The notes under the pieces: generated by a model
Told to the model about the DNA's origin: nothing
Seen by the model: the letters and a program-made list of their open reading frames with translations, nothing else
Database searches by the model: none
Made by a program: the position numbers and the translations under genes
NCBI RefSeq assembly: GCF_041154385.1
Contig: NZ_AP028929.1
Location: 124,001-188,000 of the forward strand
Direction: 5' to 3'
DNA length: 64,000 bases
Origin: Streptococcus sp. SN-1
GTDB taxonomy: Bacteria > Bacillota > Bacilli > Lactobacillales > Streptococcaceae
Part shown: positions 1-11,523 of the stretch, piece after piece
Layout: each line of letters begins with the position of its first letter
How positions within the stretch are numbered: the stretch's first letter is position 1

Positions 1-318
1 TTGTCTAAGAAAGACAAGCTCAAAAAGGTGGAAGAGATTTTAGAGAGAGTAAGTTTGTCAGCTACTTTGCATCAAAAGGTCTCCGAGTTGTCTGGTGGGG
101 AGCAACAACGAATTGCAGTTGCTAGAGCCATCTTAAAACCCAGCCAGCTGATTTTAGCCGATGAACCAACAGGTTCTCTGGATCCTGAAAATAGAGACTT
201 GGTCTTGAAGTTTCTCTTAGAGATGAATCGAGAGGGGAAAACAGTCATTATCGTGACCCACGATGCTTATGTAGCCCAACAATGTCATCGGATCATTGAA
301 TTGGGCGAGGGGAAATGA
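1..318 (+). CDS. ABC exporter ATP-binding protein, C-terminal part (5' end outside window)
   Basis: This is the C-terminal 105 residues of an ABC ATPase. It shows the ABC signature LSGGEQQRIAVARAIL, the Walker B segment LILADEPTGSLD and the switch histidine in IIVTHD. The DEPTGSLD form and the downstream length fit the MacB/LolD/bacteriocin-export class that energises a membrane exporter. The Walker A region lies upstream of the window, so the TTG at position 1 is probably an internal codon. A terminator follows about 65 bases after the stop, so the gene ends its transcription unit and is separate from the binding-protein gene downstream. The substrate cannot be told. Confidence 0.85.
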   Translation: MSKKDKLKKVEEILERVSLSATLHQKVSELSGGEQQRIAVARAILKPSQLILADEPTGSLDPENRDLVLKFLLEMNREGKTVIIVTHDAYVAQQCHRIIELGEGK

Positions 319-383
319 GTTCATTCAGCTCCTTTTGACTGGCTGAATACTCATGTTTTTCAGAGAGAAATAGCATAAATACG

Positions 384-424
384 CCTAGGAATGACATTTT
401 TATGTAGTATTTCTAGGTTTTTTT
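384..424 (+). terminator. Rho-independent terminator after the ABC exporter gene
   Basis: An imperfect hairpin between CCTAGGAATGACAT and ATGTAGTATTTCTAGG is followed by seven T residues. It separates the ABC exporter gene from the argGH-linked operon. Confidence 0.75.
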
Positions 425-429
425 GTTTC

Positions 430-484
430 AAATTGAAAAATTTTTCAATTTAGGCTTGACAAACGATGAGGATAGGAGTATTAT
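430..484 (+). promoter_or_regulatory. Promoter with upstream 22-bp perfect palindrome for the binding protein-argG-argH operon
   Basis: TTGACA (456-461) and TATTAT (479-484) are separated by 17 bp. Directly upstream, 430-451 is a perfect AT-rich palindrome whose half-site reads AAATTGAAAAA. A looser dyad, GTATTATTTATAC, covers the -10 element. The operon carries argGH, and ArgR/AhrC proteins bind AT-rich dyads of the TGAAT-N-ATTCA type, so an arginine-responsive operator is a reasonable inference. The palindrome is not an exact ARG box. Confidence 0.6.
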
Positions 485-524
485 TTATACAACCAAAAAG
501 AATAAACATAAAGGAGGCTTTGTT

Positions 525-1331
525 ATGAATAAGATGAAGAAGGTGTTGATGACGATGTTTGGTTTAGTGATGCTCCCCCTACTATTTGCTTGTAGTAACA
601 ATCAATCGGCTGGAATTGAAGCCATCAAGTCCAAAGGAAAATTGGTTGTAGCCCTCAATCCAGATTTTGCTCCATTTGAATATCAAAAAGTGGTTGATGG
701 GAAAAATCAGATTGTGGGTTCAGATATCGAATTAGCCAAGGCTATCGCAACAGAACTAGGTGTCGAATTGGAACTATCTCCCATGAGTTTTGACAATGTA
801 CTGGCTAGTGTTCAATCAGGAAAAGCCGATCTTGCCATATCAGGTGTTTCTAAGACAGATGAACGGAGTAAGGTGTTCGATTTTTCAACTCCCTACTATA
901 CTTCAAAAAATAAGCTCATTGTCAAAAAATCTGATTTAGCCACTTATCAGTCTGTCAACGACTTAGCGCAGAAAAAGGTCGGAGCGCAGAAAGGTTCTAT
1001 TCAAGAGACGATGGCGAAAGATTTGCTACAAAATTCTTCCCTCGTATCTCTGCCTAAAAATGGGAATTTAATCACAGATTTAAAATCAGGACAAGTGGAT
1101 GCCGTTATCTTTGAAGAACCAGTTGCCAAGGGATTTGTGGAAAATAATCCTGATTTAGCAATCGCAGACCTCAATTTTGAAAAAGAGCAAGATGATTCCT
1201 ACGCGGTCGCCATGAAAAAAGATAGCAAGGAATTGAAAGAGGCAGTCGATAAAACCATTCAAAAGTTGAAGGAGTCTGGGGAATTAGACAAACTCATTGA
1301 GGATGCCTTTAAAGCATCCATTGAAAAATAG
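525..1331 (+). CDS. Amino-acid ABC transporter substrate-binding lipoprotein
   Basis: A 268-residue family 3 extracellular solute-binding protein. The N-terminus is a lipoprotein signal with lipobox LFAC, so the mature protein starts at a lipidated Cys and sits on the outer membrane face. The body has the family pattern [22 protein letters not shown] and FDFSTPYY. The ATG at 525 is chosen because AAAGGAGG lies at the right distance upstream, and an in-frame ATG at 423 precedes the promoter. argG starts 16 bases after the stop. No permease or ATPase is adjacent, so it probably serves a transporter encoded elsewhere. Linkage to argGH suggests arginine or a related amino acid as ligand; that is inference. 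Confidence 0.85.
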   Translation: MNKMKKVLMTMFGLVMLPLLFACSNNQSAGIEAIKSKGKLVVALNPDFAPFEYQKVVDGKNQIVGSDIELAKAIATELGVELELSPMSFDNVLASVQSGKADLAISGVSKTDERSKVFDFSTPYYTSKNKLIVKKSDLATYQSVNDLAQKKVGAQKGSIQETMAKDLLQNSSLVSLPKNGNLITDLKSGQVDAVIFEEPVAKGFVENNPDLAIADLNFEKEQDDSYAVAMKKDSKELKEAVDKTIQKLKESGELDKLIEDAFKASIEK

Positions 1332-1347
1332 AAAGAAGGAAAAGAAC

Positions 1348-2544
1348 ATGAGTAAAGAAAAAGTAATTTTGGCCTATTCTGGCGGTTTAGACACATCAGT
1401 TGCTATTACCTGGCTAAAGAAAGACTATGATGTTGTTGCAGTTTGTATGGATGTGGGTGAAGGGAAAGACTTAGATTTCATCCATGATAAGGCTCTTAAG
1501 GTTGGGGCAGTCGAATCTTATGTCATTGATGTTAAGGACGAATTTGCTACAGATTATGTGCTAGTGGCTCTTCAGTCACATGCCTATTATGAACAAAAGT
1601 ATCCCTTGGTATCTGCCTTGAGTCGCCCTCTTATTTCTAAAAAATTGGTTGAAATAGCGCATCAGACAGGAGCGACTACAATTGCTCATGGTTGTACAGG
1701 TAAGGGGAATGACCAAGTACGTTTTGAAGTATCGATTGCAGCCTTGGATCCCAATTTAAAAGTGATTGCGCCAGTTCGTGAATGGAAATGGTCTAGGGAG
1801 GAAGAAATTCATTATGCCAAGGAAAATGGGGTACCTGTTCCTGCTGACCTTGACAATCCTTACTCTGTCGACCAAAATCTTTGGGGACGTGCCAATGAGT
1901 GTGGTATTTTGGAAAATCCATGGAATCAGGCTCCAGAAGAAGCCTTTGGTATCACAACTTCTCCAGAGCAAGCTCCAGATATCCCAGAATACATTGAGAT
2001 TGAGTTTAGTGAAGGTGTTCCAGTTTCCCTCAATGGAGAAGGGCTAAAATTGGCAGATTTGATTCAAAAACTCAATGAAATAGCTGGAAAACATGGGGTC
2101 GGACGGATTGACCACGTGGAAAATCGTTTGGTTGGGATTAAATCAAGAGAAATCTATGAATGCCCAGGGGCAGTGACCTTGCTGACAGCTCATAAGGAAA
2201 TTGAGGATTTGACGCTTGTGAGAGAAGTGGCTCATTTTAAACCAATCATAGAAAATGAATTATCAAATCTCATTTATAATGCTTTGTGGTTTAGTCCGGC
2301 TATACAAGCCTTGATTGCTTATATTAAAGAGACTCAAAAAGTTGTCAATGGGACTGCAAAAGTCAAACTCTATAAGGGAAGTGCTCAGGTCGTAGCTCGG
2401 AAATCACCAAATTCTCTTTACGATGAAAATTTGGCGACGTATACCAGTGCAGATACCTTTGACCAAGATGCGGCTGTTGGCTTTATTAAGTTGTGGGGAC
2501 TTCCAACCAAGGTTCATTCTGAGGTTCAAAAAAGCGCCAAATAG
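1348..2544 (+). CDS. argG: Argininosuccinate synthase
   Basis: 398 residues, the usual family length. It joins citrulline and aspartate with ATP hydrolysis to AMP, giving argininosuccinate in the cytoplasm. The N-terminal PP-loop [10 protein letters not shown] binds ATP, and the family segment [14 protein letters not shown] is present. ATG 1348 has a GAAGGAAAAG ribosome site; the in-frame ATG at 1297 lies inside the preceding gene. It is followed 28 bases later by argH, with which it forms the last two steps of arginine synthesis. The gene is intact. Some pneumococcal strains lack a functional argGH, so its presence is a strain-level trait (from memory). Confidence 0.97.
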   Translation: MSKEKVILAYSGGLDTSVAITWLKKDYDVVAVCMDVGEGKDLDFIHDKALKVGAVESYVIDVKDEFATDYVLVALQSHAYYEQKYPLVSALSRPLISKKLVEIAHQTGATTIAHGCTGKGNDQVRFEVSIAALDPNLKVIAPVREWKWSREEEIHYAKENGVPVPADLDNPYSVDQNLWGRANECGILENPWNQAPEEAFGITTSPEQAPDIPEYIEIEFSEGVPVSLNGEGLKLADLIQKLNEIAGKHGVGRIDHVENRLVGIKSREIYECPGAVTLLTAHKEIEDLTLVREVAHFKPIIENELSNLIYNALWFSPAIQALIAYIKETQKVVNGTAKVKLYKGSAQVVARKSPNSLYDENLATYTSADTFDQDAAVGFIKLWGLPTKVHSEVQKSAK

Positions 2545-2572
2545 GGCGATTGGATAGAGAGGTGGATGTGAT

Positions 2573-3964
2573 ATGGCTAAGAATACAAAATTATGGGGTG
2601 GTCGCTTTGAAGGTACTGTCGAAGACTGGGTAGAGCGCTTTGGTGCGAGTATATCTTTTGACCAGAAATTAGCTAAATTTGATGTGATTGGTTCTTTAGC
2701 CCACGTTCAGATGTTGGGTCAGACGGGCATTTTGAGTTTGAAGGAGTCAGAAAAGATTCAAGCAGGTTTGAAAGAGCTTTTAGAAGAGCTAGAGGCAGGC
2801 CAACTTGACTTTGATATCGCAAACGAAGATATTCATATGAATATGGAAGTATTGCTGACAGAAAAAATTGGTCCCCTTGCAGGGAAGCTACATACGGCTC
2901 GTTCTAGAAATGACCAAGTTGCGACAGATATGCACTTGTATCTCAAGGAACAACTAGGCCATGTCCTAGATAAACTGACTCATCTCAAAGGTGTTTTATT
3001 AGACTTGGCGGAACATCATGTGGAGACTATCATGCCGGGCTATACCCATCTGCAACATGCCCAGCCTATTAGTTTTGCCCACCACCTGATGGCTTACTAC
3101 AATATGTTTCAGAGAGACAGTGAACGTTTTGAATTTAACCAGAAGCATACAGACCTATGCCCTCTAGGTGCGGCAGCTTTGGCAGGGACGACTTTCCCCA
3201 TTGATCGCCAATTGTCTAGCGATTTGTTAGAGTTTAAGCAACCTTATACAAATTCTTTGGATGCTGTTAGTGACCGCGATTTTATCTTAGAATTTCTGTC
3301 CAATGCCAGCATACTCATGATGCATATGAGCCGTTTTTGTGAAGAAATGATCAATTGGTGTAGCTTTGAGTACCAATTCATTACCTTGTCAGATACGTTT
3401 ACAACAGGTTCCTCTATTATGCCCCAAAAGAAAAATCCAGATATGGCTGAGTTGATTCGAGGAAAGACTGGTAGAGTTTATGGGAATCTGTTTGGACTGT
3501 TGACAGTCATGAAATCCTTGCCCTTAGCTTATAATAAGGATTTGCAAGAGGATAAGGAAGGAATGTTTGACACGGTCGAGACGATTTTAAATTCTCTCGA
3601 TGTATTGGCAGGTATGTTATCTAGTTTGCAGGTAAACAAGGAAAAAATGCAAGAGTCTACAGAGAAGGACTTTTCAAATGCGACTGAGTTGGCAGATTAT
3701 TTGGCAGGGAAAGGCTTGCCATTTAGAGAAGCTCATGAGGTTGTGGGAAGATTAGTGCTAGACTCTATCAAGTCTGCTAAAAATATTCAAGATTGGACTT
3801 TGGAGGAATTACAAACCTATCATTCCCTCATTGCCGAGGATATCTATGTTTACTTGCAACCTAAAACTGCTGTTCAAAGACGAAATTCCTTGGGAGGTAC
3901 AGGGTTTGACCAAGTGAAATACCAAATTGCAGTCGCTAAGAAAGCGAATGAAGCTAGAAAGTGA
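2573..3964 (+). CDS. argH: Argininosuccinate lyase
   Basis: 463 residues, a fumarase/aspartase-superfamily lyase that cleaves argininosuccinate to arginine and fumarate. The superfamily signature [11 protein letters not shown], which carries the catalytic serine loop, is present near residue 283, and the N-terminal LWGGRFEG motif is typical of ArgH. The start is preceded by GAGAGGTGG. The gene is full length and cotranscribed with argG. A weak hairpin (about 3985-4012) follows. Confidence 0.97.
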   Translation: MAKNTKLWGGRFEGTVEDWVERFGASISFDQKLAKFDVIGSLAHVQMLGQTGILSLKESEKIQAGLKELLEELEAGQLDFDIANEDIHMNMEVLLTEKIGPLAGKLHTARSRNDQVATDMHLYLKEQLGHVLDKLTHLKGVLLDLAEHHVETIMPGYTHLQHAQPISFAHHLMAYYNMFQRDSERFEFNQKHTDLCPLGAAALAGTTFPIDRQLSSDLLEFKQPYTNSLDAVSDRDFILEFLSNASILMMHMSRFCEEMINWCSFEYQFITLSDTFTTGSSIMPQKKNPDMAELIRGKTGRVYGNLFGLLTVMKSLPLAYNKDLQEDKEGMFDTVETILNSLDVLAGMLSSLQVNKEKMQESTEKDFSNATELADYLAGKGLPFREAHEVVGRLVLDSIKSAKNIQDWTLEELQTYHSLIAEDIYVYLQPKTAVQRRNSLGGTGFDQVKYQIAVAKKANEARK

Positions 3965-3967
3965 TAG

Positions 3968-5245
<1,278 letters not shown>

Positions 5246-5385
5246 ATTGACAAATTTTCTCAATTTGCTACAATAATAAAAGCAATAGAAATGATGGTCA
5301 AAGCTCATGGATGTTGCAGGCTTTTTTGTCCTGCACTTCTTTGGAGTTTTGACTGTTTTTGTGTCGTTTAGAGGAAAGGACAAAA

Positions 5386-5841
5386 ATGACTCAGCAAGAT
5401 TTTCGGACAAAAGTAGGAAATACGGTTTTTGGTGTTCGGGCGACAGCCTTGATTCTCCAAAATCGCAAGCTTCTAGTCACCAAAGACAAGGGCAAGTATT
5501 ACACTATCGGCGGTGCGATTCAAGTCAATGAAAGAACGGAAGACGCGGTAGTCCGTGAAGTGAGGGAAGAACTGGGTGTCAAAGCTCAAGCTGGTCAGCT
5601 AGCTTTTGTGGTTGAAAATCGTTTTGAACAGGACGGTGTTTCCTATCACAATATCGAGTTTCATTATCTGGTGGACTTACTTGAAGATGCCCCATTGACC
5701 ATGCAGGAAGATGAGAAGACGCAACCCTGCGAATGGCTTGACTTGGATAAGCTTGAGGATTTCCAGCTAGTTCCAGCCTTTTTAAAAACAGCCCTACCAG
5801 ATTGGGACGGTCAACTGCGACACATTCATCTTGAGGAATAG
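5386..5841 (+). CDS. Nudix family hydrolase
   Basis: 151 residues. The Nudix box GX5EX7REXXEEXGX is complete: GGAIQVNERTEDAVVREV followed by REELGV, from about residue 45. Nudix enzymes cleave nucleoside diphosphates linked to another group, with Mg2+ held by the REXXEE glutamates. ATG 5386 is preceded by GAGGAAAGG; the in-frame ATG at 5359 has no such site. It lies 11 bases before a second Nudix gene. The substrate cannot be told. Confidence 0.88.
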   Translation: MTQQDFRTKVGNTVFGVRATALILQNRKLLVTKDKGKYYTIGGAIQVNERTEDAVVREVREELGVKAQAGQLAFVVENRFEQDGVSYHNIEFHYLVDLLEDAPLTMQEDEKTQPCEWLDLDKLEDFQLVPAFLKTALPDWDGQLRHIHLEE

Positions 5842-5852
5842 GAGAGAAAAGG

Positions 5853-6281
5853 ATGGTTAAGCTTATTGCCCATGTACTTGTTCATAGTGGTGATGATTAT
5901 TTGCTCATTCAGCGTTCGGAAATTAAAAGAGGACAACCTAACGTTTATCCAACTTATTGGGATATTCCTGGTGGTGGGGTTGAAAAGGGTGAACTTCCGC
6001 GAGATGGTGCTCTTAGAGAATGCATTGAAGAAGCGGGAGTTAGGCTAGATAGCAGTTCGCTCAAACTTCTTCACGAAGATAGTCAACTGGATACCTCTAA
6101 GGATACGGTCTTTACTCGCTTAGTTTATAAGGCAGAGTGGGTTGGGGAGAAGCCAATTATCCGATTAGATCCTGAAGAGCATATGCACTTTAAATGGGTC
6201 ACTATGGATCAAGCTCTAGAGGAGGAGAAGTTAGTTCCTTATTTGCGAGAAATTTTTGAAAGGTTAAGAAATGACATATAA
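5853..6281 (+). CDS. Nudix family hydrolase (MutT-like)
   Basis: 142 residues with a full Nudix box: [18 protein letters not shown] followed by IEEAGV, preceded by the IPGGG turn typical of MutT/NudA-like enzymes. It overlaps the start of mnmG by 11 bases, so the two are translationally linked. It is not closely alike to the Nudix protein just upstream outside the box, so this is not an obvious recent duplication. Substrate unknown; cleansing of oxidised nucleotides is one possibility. Confidence 0.87.
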   Translation: MVKLIAHVLVHSGDDYLLIQRSEIKRGQPNVYPTYWDIPGGGVEKGELPRDGALRECIEEAGVRLDSSSLKLLHEDSQLDTSKDTVFTRLVYKAEWVGEKPIIRLDPEEHMHFKWVTMDQALEEEKLVPYLREIFERLRNDI

Positions 6282-8184
6282 TTTTACAGAAGAATACGAT
6301 ATTATTGTAATCGGTGCGGGACACGCTGGGGTTGAGGCTTCATTGGCCGCTAGTCGTATGGGCTGTAAGGTCTTGCTTGCGACCATTAACATTGAGATGC
6401 TGGCTTTCATGCCTTGTAATCCCTCTATCGGTGGTTCTGCCAAGGGTATTGTTGTGCGTGAAGTCGATGCACTCGGTGGTGAAATGGCTAAGACCATTGA
6501 CAAGACTTACATCCAGATGAAGATGCTCAACACAGGTAAGGGTCCTGCCGTTCGTGCCCTTCGTGCGCAGGCTGACAAGGAACTTTACTCTAAGGAAATG
6601 CGCAAGACAGTTGAAAATCAAGAAAATCTGACCCTTCGTCAGACCATGATCGATGAGATTTTGGTGGAAGACGGCAAAGTTGTCGGTGTTCGTACAGCAA
6701 CCCATCAAGAGTATGCTGCTAAGGCTGTTATCGTGACGACAGGGACAGCCCTCCGTGGGGAAATTATCATTGGAGACCTTAAGTATTCATCAGGTCCTAA
6801 CCACAGCCTAGCTTCTATTAACCTTGCTGATAATCTCAAGGAACTGGGCCTCGAAATCGGTCGTTTCAAGACAGGAACCCCTCCACGTGTTAAAGCTTCT
6901 TCTATCAACTACGATGTGACCGAGATTCAGCCAGGAGATGAAGCGCCTAATCACTTCTCATACACTTCACGTGATGAGGACTATGTAAAGGACCAAGTGC
7001 CATGCTGGTTGACCTATACCAATGGTACCAGTCATGAGATTATTCAAAACAACCTCCACCGTGCGCCTATGTTTACAGGTGTGGTCAAGGGAGTGGGACC
7101 TCGTTACTGCCCGTCAATTGAAGACAAGATTGTGCGCTTTGCGGACAAGGAACGCCACCAACTCTTTCTTGAGCCAGAAGGGCGCAATACTGAGGAAGTC
7201 TATGTTCAAGGACTTTCAACCAGTCTGCCTGAGGATGTCCAGCGTGAACTTGTTCATTCTATCAAAGGTTTGGAAAATGCAGAGATGATGCGAACAGGTT
7301 ATGCCATTGAGTACGACATGGTCTTGCCTCACCAGTTGCGTGCGACTTTGGAAACCAAGAAAATCTCAGGCCTCTTCACTGCTGGTCAGACAAATGGAAC
7401 ATCAGGTTATGAAGAAGCTGCTGGCCAAGGGATTATCGCTGGGATCAATGCAGCTTTGAAAGTCCAAGGCAAGCCTGAGTTGATTTTGAAGCGTAGTGAC
7501 GGTTATATTGGGGTCATGATTGACGACTTGGTGACCAAGGGAACCATTGAGCCTTATCGCCTTTTGACCAGTCGTGCTGAATACCGTCTCATTCTCCGTC
7601 ATGACAATGCCGATATGCGTTTGACAGAGATGGGACGCGAGATTGGCCTTGTGGATGATGAACGCTGGGCTCGCTTTGAAATCAAGAAAAATCAATTTGA
7701 AAATGAGATGAAACGCCTAGATAGTATCAAACTCAAGCCAGTCAAGGAAACCAATGCCAAGGTTGAGGAGATGGGCTTCAAGCCGTTGACCGATGCAGTG
7801 ACAGCCAAGGAATTCCTTCGCCGTCCAGAAGTTTCTTATCAAGATGTGGTGGCTTTCATCGGGCCAGCTGCTGAGGACTTGGATGACAAGATTATCGAAT
7901 TGATTGAAACAGAAATCAAATACGAAGGCTATATTTCCAAAGCCATGGACCAGGTTGCCAAGATGAAACGCATGGAAGAAAAACGCATTCCAGCCAATAT
8001 TGATTGGGATGATATTGATTCTATCGCGACAGAAGCTCGTCAGAAGTTCAAACTCATCAATCCAGAAACCATCGGCCAAGCCAGCCGTATTTCGGGAGTA
8101 AACCCAGCAGATATTTCGATTCTGATGGTGTATCTGGAAGGTAAAAATCGTAGTATTTCTAAAACTCTTCAAAAATCAAAATGA
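6271..8184 (+). CDS. mnmG: tRNA uridine 5-carboxymethylaminomethyl modification enzyme MnmG (GidA)
   Basis: 637 residues. With MnmE it installs the cmnm5 group on wobble U34 of tRNA, using FAD. The dinucleotide-binding motif [11 protein letters not shown] is at the N-terminus, and the GidA signatures PCNPSIGG and [16 protein letters not shown] are present. The last codons (SKTLQKSK) and the stop fall inside a BOX-like repeat (8162-8266), so the C-terminal tail is repeat-encoded. The gene runs convergent with rnjA, with a shared terminator between them. Confidence 0.97.
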   Translation: MTYNFTEEYDIIVIGAGHAGVEASLAASRMGCKVLLATINIEMLAFMPCNPSIGGSAKGIVVREVDALGGEMAKTIDKTYIQMKMLNTGKGPAVRALRAQADKELYSKEMRKTVENQENLTLRQTMIDEILVEDGKVVGVRTATHQEYAAKAVIVTTGTALRGEIIIGDLKYSSGPNHSLASINLADNLKELGLEIGRFKTGTPPRVKASSINYDVTEIQPGDEAPNHFSYTSRDEDYVKDQVPCWLTYTNGTSHEIIQNNLHRAPMFTGVVKGVGPRYCPSIEDKIVRFADKERHQLFLEPEGRNTEEVYVQGLSTSLPEDVQRELVHSIKGLENAEMMRTGYAIEYDMVLPHQLRATLETKKISGLFTAGQTNGTSGYEEAAGQGIIAGINAALKVQGKPELILKRSDGYIGVMIDDLVTKGTIEPYRLLTSRAEYRLILRHDNADMRLTEMGREIGLVDDERWARFEIKKNQFENEMKRLDSIKLKPVKETNAKVEEMGFKPLTDAVTAKEFLRRPEVSYQDVVAFIGPAAEDLDDKIIELIETEIKYEGYISKAMDQVAKMKRMEEKRIPANIDWDDIDSIATEARQKFKLINPETIGQASRISGVNPADISILMVYLEGKNRSISKTLQKSK

Positions 8185-8266
8185 TACGTCGTCGGCTTCG
8201 GCTCACCTAACTTAAGTTATGCTTTCGCCTAGCCTTCTAGTCTGATTTCGATTTTTATTGAGTTTT
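8162..8266. repeat. Degenerate BOX-type repeat overlapping the 3' end of mnmG
   Basis: The ends match pneumococcal BOX termini: AAACTCTTCAAAAATC at the left and ATTTTTATTGAGTTTT at the right. The interior is diverged from the copies at 17817, 32243 and 33953. About 20 bases of it are translated as the MnmG tail. Confidence 0.65.
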
Positions 8267-8288
8267 AATCTAAAAAGAAAGCATAGAG

Positions 8289-8319
8289 AAAAACAGCTCC
8301 GAAAAATCGGGGCTGTTTT
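8289..8319. terminator. Bidirectional terminator between mnmG and rnjA
   Basis: The stem AAAACAGCTCCGA pairs with TCGGGGCTGTTTT around an A-rich loop. A and T tracts on the two sides allow it to serve both converging genes. Confidence 0.85.
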
Positions 8320-8325
8320 CTTGCT

Positions 8326-10005
8326 TTATTCTTCATCTGGTGTGAGGATCATCGGGATGATAATCGGTTCACGTTCTGTATTTTCATAAAGGAATGGTCG
8401 AATGGCGTTGACAATGGCACCATTGACAGATTGTACGCTAGCATCCTTGTTTTTCAGTGCGATACGAATTGCATTGAAGAGGATACGCTGGCTTTGGCGA
8501 ATCAAGTCGCCAGACTCTCTCATGTAGACAAAGCCTCGACTGAGGATATCTGGACCAGACAGAATCATCTGTGATTTGAAGTCAACAGTTGCGACTGCCA
8601 GAACGACACCGTCTTCAGATAGATCACGACGATCTTTGAGGACAGCTGCGCCAATTTCACCGATACGATTTCCATCGACATAGATATCTTGGGCGTTGAA
8701 ATGACCTGCGATACGAGCTGAGTCAGCAGTAAGGGCAAGCACATCACCATTGCTCATGATAAAGATATTGTCCTTCTCAACACCAGTATCCACTGCTAGT
8801 CCAGCGTGGACTTTTTGCATGCGGTATTCACCGTGGACAGGCATGAAGTATTTTGGCTTAATCAAGCGGAGCATGAGTTTTTGCTCTTGCTGACCACCGT
8901 GTCCAGATGTATGGATATTGTTAACCTTACCGTGGATAACTTCGACACCAGCTTCTGAAATGATGTTAATCAGCTTGTTGACGCTAGTAGTGTTTCCAGG
9001 GATTGGGCTAGAAGAGAAGATAACGGTATCACCTGGTTGAAGTTGCACCTGACGGTGGGTTCCGTTGGCGATACGAGAGAGGGCTGCCATAGGCTCGCCT
9101 TGACTACCTGTACAGAGGATCAGAATTTCTCCTGCAGGGTAGTCTTTGATTTCATTTGGCTCGATAAAGGTTCCCTTAGGAGCTTTGATGTAACCAAGCT
9201 CAATTCCGTTGACAATAGCCTTTTCCATAGAACGACCAAAGACCGCAATCTTACGTCCAGTTTTAACAGCAGCTTCAGTTGCTTGCTGGAGACGGAAGAT
9301 ATTTGAGGCAAAGGATGCAAAGATGATACGTCCTTCGATGCCTTGGATAATCTTCATGATGGACTGACCAACGACTTTTTCAGAGTTGGTAAAGGTTGGC
9401 ACTTCCGCATTTGTTGAGTCAGACAGGAGACAGAGTACGCCTTCTTCACCAAGAGCCGCCATACGGTGCAAGTCCGCAGGTTCTCCAACTGGTGTAAAGT
9501 CAAACTTGAAGTCACCTGTACAGACGATTTTTCCTTGAGGAGTATGAATGACAATCCCCAAAGGCTCTGGAATAGAGTGAGTCGTTCTAAAGAAAGTTGC
9601 CTTGAGATTTTTAAAGGTCAACTCAGTATTATGGTTGATTTCGTAAAGTTTGGCGTTGCGCAAGAGGCCGTGTTCTTCGAGTTTCCCACGGATCAAAGCC
9701 AAGGCAAGTGGTCCAGCATAGATAGGGACATTTGCTTGCTTGAGCAGGAATGGAATCCCACCGATGTGGTCCTCGTGTCCGTGTGTGATTAGAACAGCCT
9801 TGACGCGGTCGATATTATCCACGATGTAAGAGTAGTCAGGAATAACGTAGTCGATACCCAGCAAGTCATCTTCTGGGAATTTAATCCCAGCATCGACGAT
9901 GATAATCTCATCTTGGTATTCAATCCCGTAAGTGTTTTTCCCGATTTCTCCCAGACCACCGATGGCAAAAACGCCGACTTCTTCAGGTTTAAGAGTGTAG
10001 GCCAT
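8326..10005 (-). CDS. rnjA: Ribonuclease J1
   Basis: 559 residues, a metallo-beta-lactamase/beta-CASP ribonuclease with endo- and 5'-3' exonuclease activity, central to mRNA decay and rRNA maturation in Firmicutes. The zinc motif HGHEDHIGG lies near residue 75, with CTGDFKFD and the beta-CASP segment [13 protein letters not shown] further on. It begins one base after the rpoY stop, so the two are one operon. Full length. Confidence 0.96.
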   Translation of the reverse strand: MAYTLKPEEVGVFAIGGLGEIGKNTYGIEYQDEIIIVDAGIKFPEDDLLGIDYVIPDYSYIVDNIDRVKAVLITHGHEDHIGGIPFLLKQANVPIYAGPLALALIRGKLEEHGLLRNAKLYEINHNTELTFKNLKATFFRTTHSIPEPLGIVIHTPQGKIVCTGDFKFDFTPVGEPADLHRMAALGEEGVLCLLSDSTNAEVPTFTNSEKVVGQSIMKIIQGIEGRIIFASFASNIFRLQQATEAAVKTGRKIAVFGRSMEKAIVNGIELGYIKAPKGTFIEPNEIKDYPAGEILILCTGSQGEPMAALSRIANGTHRQVQLQPGDTVIFSSSPIPGNTTSVNKLINIISEAGVEVIHGKVNNIHTSGHGGQQEQKLMLRLIKPKYFMPVHGEYRMQKVHAGLAVDTGVEKDNIFIMSNGDVLALTADSARIAGHFNAQDIYVDGNRIGEIGAAVLKDRRDLSEDGVVLAVATVDFKSQMILSGPDILSRGFVYMRESGDLIRQSQRILFNAIRIALKNKDASVQSVNGAIVNAIRPFLYENTEREPIIIPMILTPDEE

Positions 10006-10006
10006 A

Positions 10007-10240
10007 TTAGAACTCCGTAATTTCGAAGGCGCCAGTTTCTTTTTCGTAATCTAGCAATTTGTCAGACAAGAGTTCGATATACTCGATATTGTACTCTGGG
10101 CGATTTTCTTCGACAAGTTGGCGAGCAGCGATACGGCCCTCAAGTTCTGAGCTGGCATCGATGTCTAGGTAAAGTGCGCGTGTAGTTTCACGACGTGGGC
10201 TACGTTCTTTTGTTTCTTGATAAAAAACTTTGTAAATCAT
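10007..10240 (-). CDS. rpoY: RNA polymerase epsilon subunit (RpoY)
   Basis: 77 residues, DUF1447 family, the small epsilon subunit of Firmicute RNA polymerase. The N-terminus [18 protein letters not shown] is typical of the family. It has an AAAGGAA site upstream and sits directly ahead of rnjA, the conserved streptococcal arrangement. The protein is rich in acidic residues and has no membrane segment. Confidence 0.92.
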   Translation of the reverse strand: MIYKVFYQETKERSPRRETTRALYLDIDASSELEGRIAARQLVEENRPEYNIEYIELLSDKLLDYEKETGAFEITEF

Positions 10241-10350
10241 ATAGTTCCTTTCTATTTACAGGTCAGCTTATTCCAAACTTTTAGCAGAGAATTGCTTGAT
10301 TTCATTCCATTTTTTGTCTAGATTGACCTTGATTCGTTACAATTATTTCA

Positions 10351-10379
10351 ATTATACCACAAAATGAAAAATTAGTAAA
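10351..10379 (-). promoter_or_regulatory. Promoter of rpoY-rnjA
   Basis: On the minus strand an extended -10, TGTGGTATAAT, has its TATAAT at 10351-10356. The -35 is poor. The start point would lie about 100 bases before the rpoY ATG. Confidence 0.55.
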
Positions 10380-10413
10380 AGACGGAAACGAGAAAGTCAG
10401 GGGACGATTTCTT

Positions 10414-10452
10414 TGGTAAGCGCTTGCAAAAATAAAGAAAATATGTTATATT
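10414..10452 (+). promoter_or_regulatory. Promoter with overlapping cre-like (CcpA) site
   Basis: TTGCAA (10424-10429) and TATATT (10447-10452) are 17 bp apart. The -35 lies inside GGTAAGCGCTTGCAA, close to the CcpA cre consensus (core AAGCG, two mismatches). A site covering the -35 would give glucose repression. A hairpin (GGAATT...AATTCC) follows in the leader before the AAGGAGG of the small gene. Confidence 0.6.
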
Positions 10453-10519
10453 GATAACGGGAGTGGAATTTATTGCTTGTCATAATTCCATATAGTTTTT
10501 AAGTCAAGGAGGTTGCCCT

Positions 10520-10735
10520 ATGTATAACTTATTTGCTTTTGCTATCGGAGTTCGTTTGGTAGCTTTTATTGTTTTTGTTGCTTGCGTTTATGCGGGGAAT
10601 CTTCTATTTGCCAAACTGGAACGACGACAAACCAAGTTCTTGTGGAAAATTACCTTTGTGACTCTCTACTCGCTTTTTCTCCTCCTCGTAACCTATGTCG
10701 TTTGGTTTGTATTTTACTTTGGATTAAATGCTTAG
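10520..10735 (+). CDS. Small membrane protein, function unknown
   Basis: 71 residues with two strong hydrophobic segments (about residues 3-26 and 43-68) separated by a basic loop, KLERRQTKFLWK. That pattern predicts two membrane spans with both ends outside or a hairpin in the membrane. An AAGGAGG site precedes the ATG. It has its own promoter with a cre-like site and its own terminator, so it is a monocistronic unit that may respond to carbon source. I do not recognise a family with known function. Confidence 0.7.
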   Translation: MYNLFAFAIGVRLVAFIVFVACVYAGNLLFAKLERRQTKFLWKITFVTLYSLFLLLVTYVVWFVFYFGLNA

Positions 10736-10762
10736 ATGCCCTGCTTATGCTGGGGCATTTTT
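10736..10762 (+). terminator. Terminator after the small membrane protein gene
   Basis: ATGCCC and GGGGCAT form a stem, extended by TGC/GCT near the loop, followed by TTTTT. Confidence 0.75.
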
Positions 10763-10839
10763 GTTTGGGGGTAAAGAAAATTCCCATGTGCCAGCTTTTG
10801 TAGTATAATAGTAAGCAGACCAAAAGATAGGAATGTGTT

Positions 10840-11523
10840 ATGAAAGTATTAGCTTTTGATACGTCCAGCAAGGCTCTTTCTCTCGCTATTTTAGAGGACA
10901 AGCAGGTTCTTGCCGAGACGACGATTAATATCAAGAAAAATCACAGTATTACCCTCATGCCTACCATCGATTTTTTGATGGCAAGTTTGGATTGGACGCC
11001 CAAGGATTTGGACCGAATCGTGGTGGCGGAAGGACCAGGTAGCTACACAGGCTTGCGAATCGCGGTAGCCACTGCTAAGACGCTGGCTCATACTCTGAAC
11101 ATTGAGTTAGTTGGCATGTCTAGCCTTTTGGCTTTGGTGCCATATCAACAAGAAGGCTTGTTCGTTCCTTTGATGGATGCGCGTCGCAACAATGTTTACG
11201 CAGGATTTTATGAAAATGCTAAATCTGTCATGACAGAAGCGCACCTGCCTTTTGAGCGAGTGATTGAGCTAATCAAGGGCGCTAGTCAGGTAACCTTTGT
11301 CGGAGAAGTTGGCCCCTTTGTGGAGCAGATTCAAGAACACTTGCCAAGGACTAATTACAAAGAAACCTTGCCAAATGCAGCCAATCTGGCTCTTTTGGCT
11401 TGGGACAAGGAAGCAGACTCCTTGCACGACTTTGTGCCGAACTACCTCAAGCGTGTCGAGGCTGAGGAAAACTGGCTCAAGAATCACACCGAATCTGGCG
11501 AGTCTTACATTAAACGCCTATGA
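10840..11523 (+). CDS. tsaB: tRNA t6A synthesis protein TsaB
   Basis: 227 residues, ASKHA-fold protein that supports TsaD in threonylcarbamoyl-A37 formation on tRNAs reading ANN codons. It starts with the phosphate-1-like motif LAFDTSSKALSLAI and has the TsaB segment EGPGSYTGLRI near residue 65. It lacks the metal-binding histidines of TsaD, as expected for TsaB. A TATAAT at 10804-10809 lies upstream. The stop overlaps rimI by four bases. Confidence 0.95.
   Translation: MKVLAFDTSSKALSLAILEDKQVLAETTINIKKNHSITLMPTIDFLMASLDWTPKDLDRIVVAEGPGSYTGLRIAVATAKTLAHTLNIELVGMSSLLALVPYQQEGLFVPLMDARRNNVYAGFYENAKSVMTEAHLPFERVIELIKGASQVTFVGEVGPFVEQIQEHLPRTNYKETLPNAANLALLAWDKEADSLHDFVPNYLKRVEAEENWLKNHTESGESYIKRL

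Noticed and set aside
5313-5335. Hairpin TGCAGG/CCTGCA as the mnmA terminator
   Set aside because: Only six base pairs, long T-rich loop and no T run after the stem; it may be a leader structure of the Nudix gene but cannot be supported.
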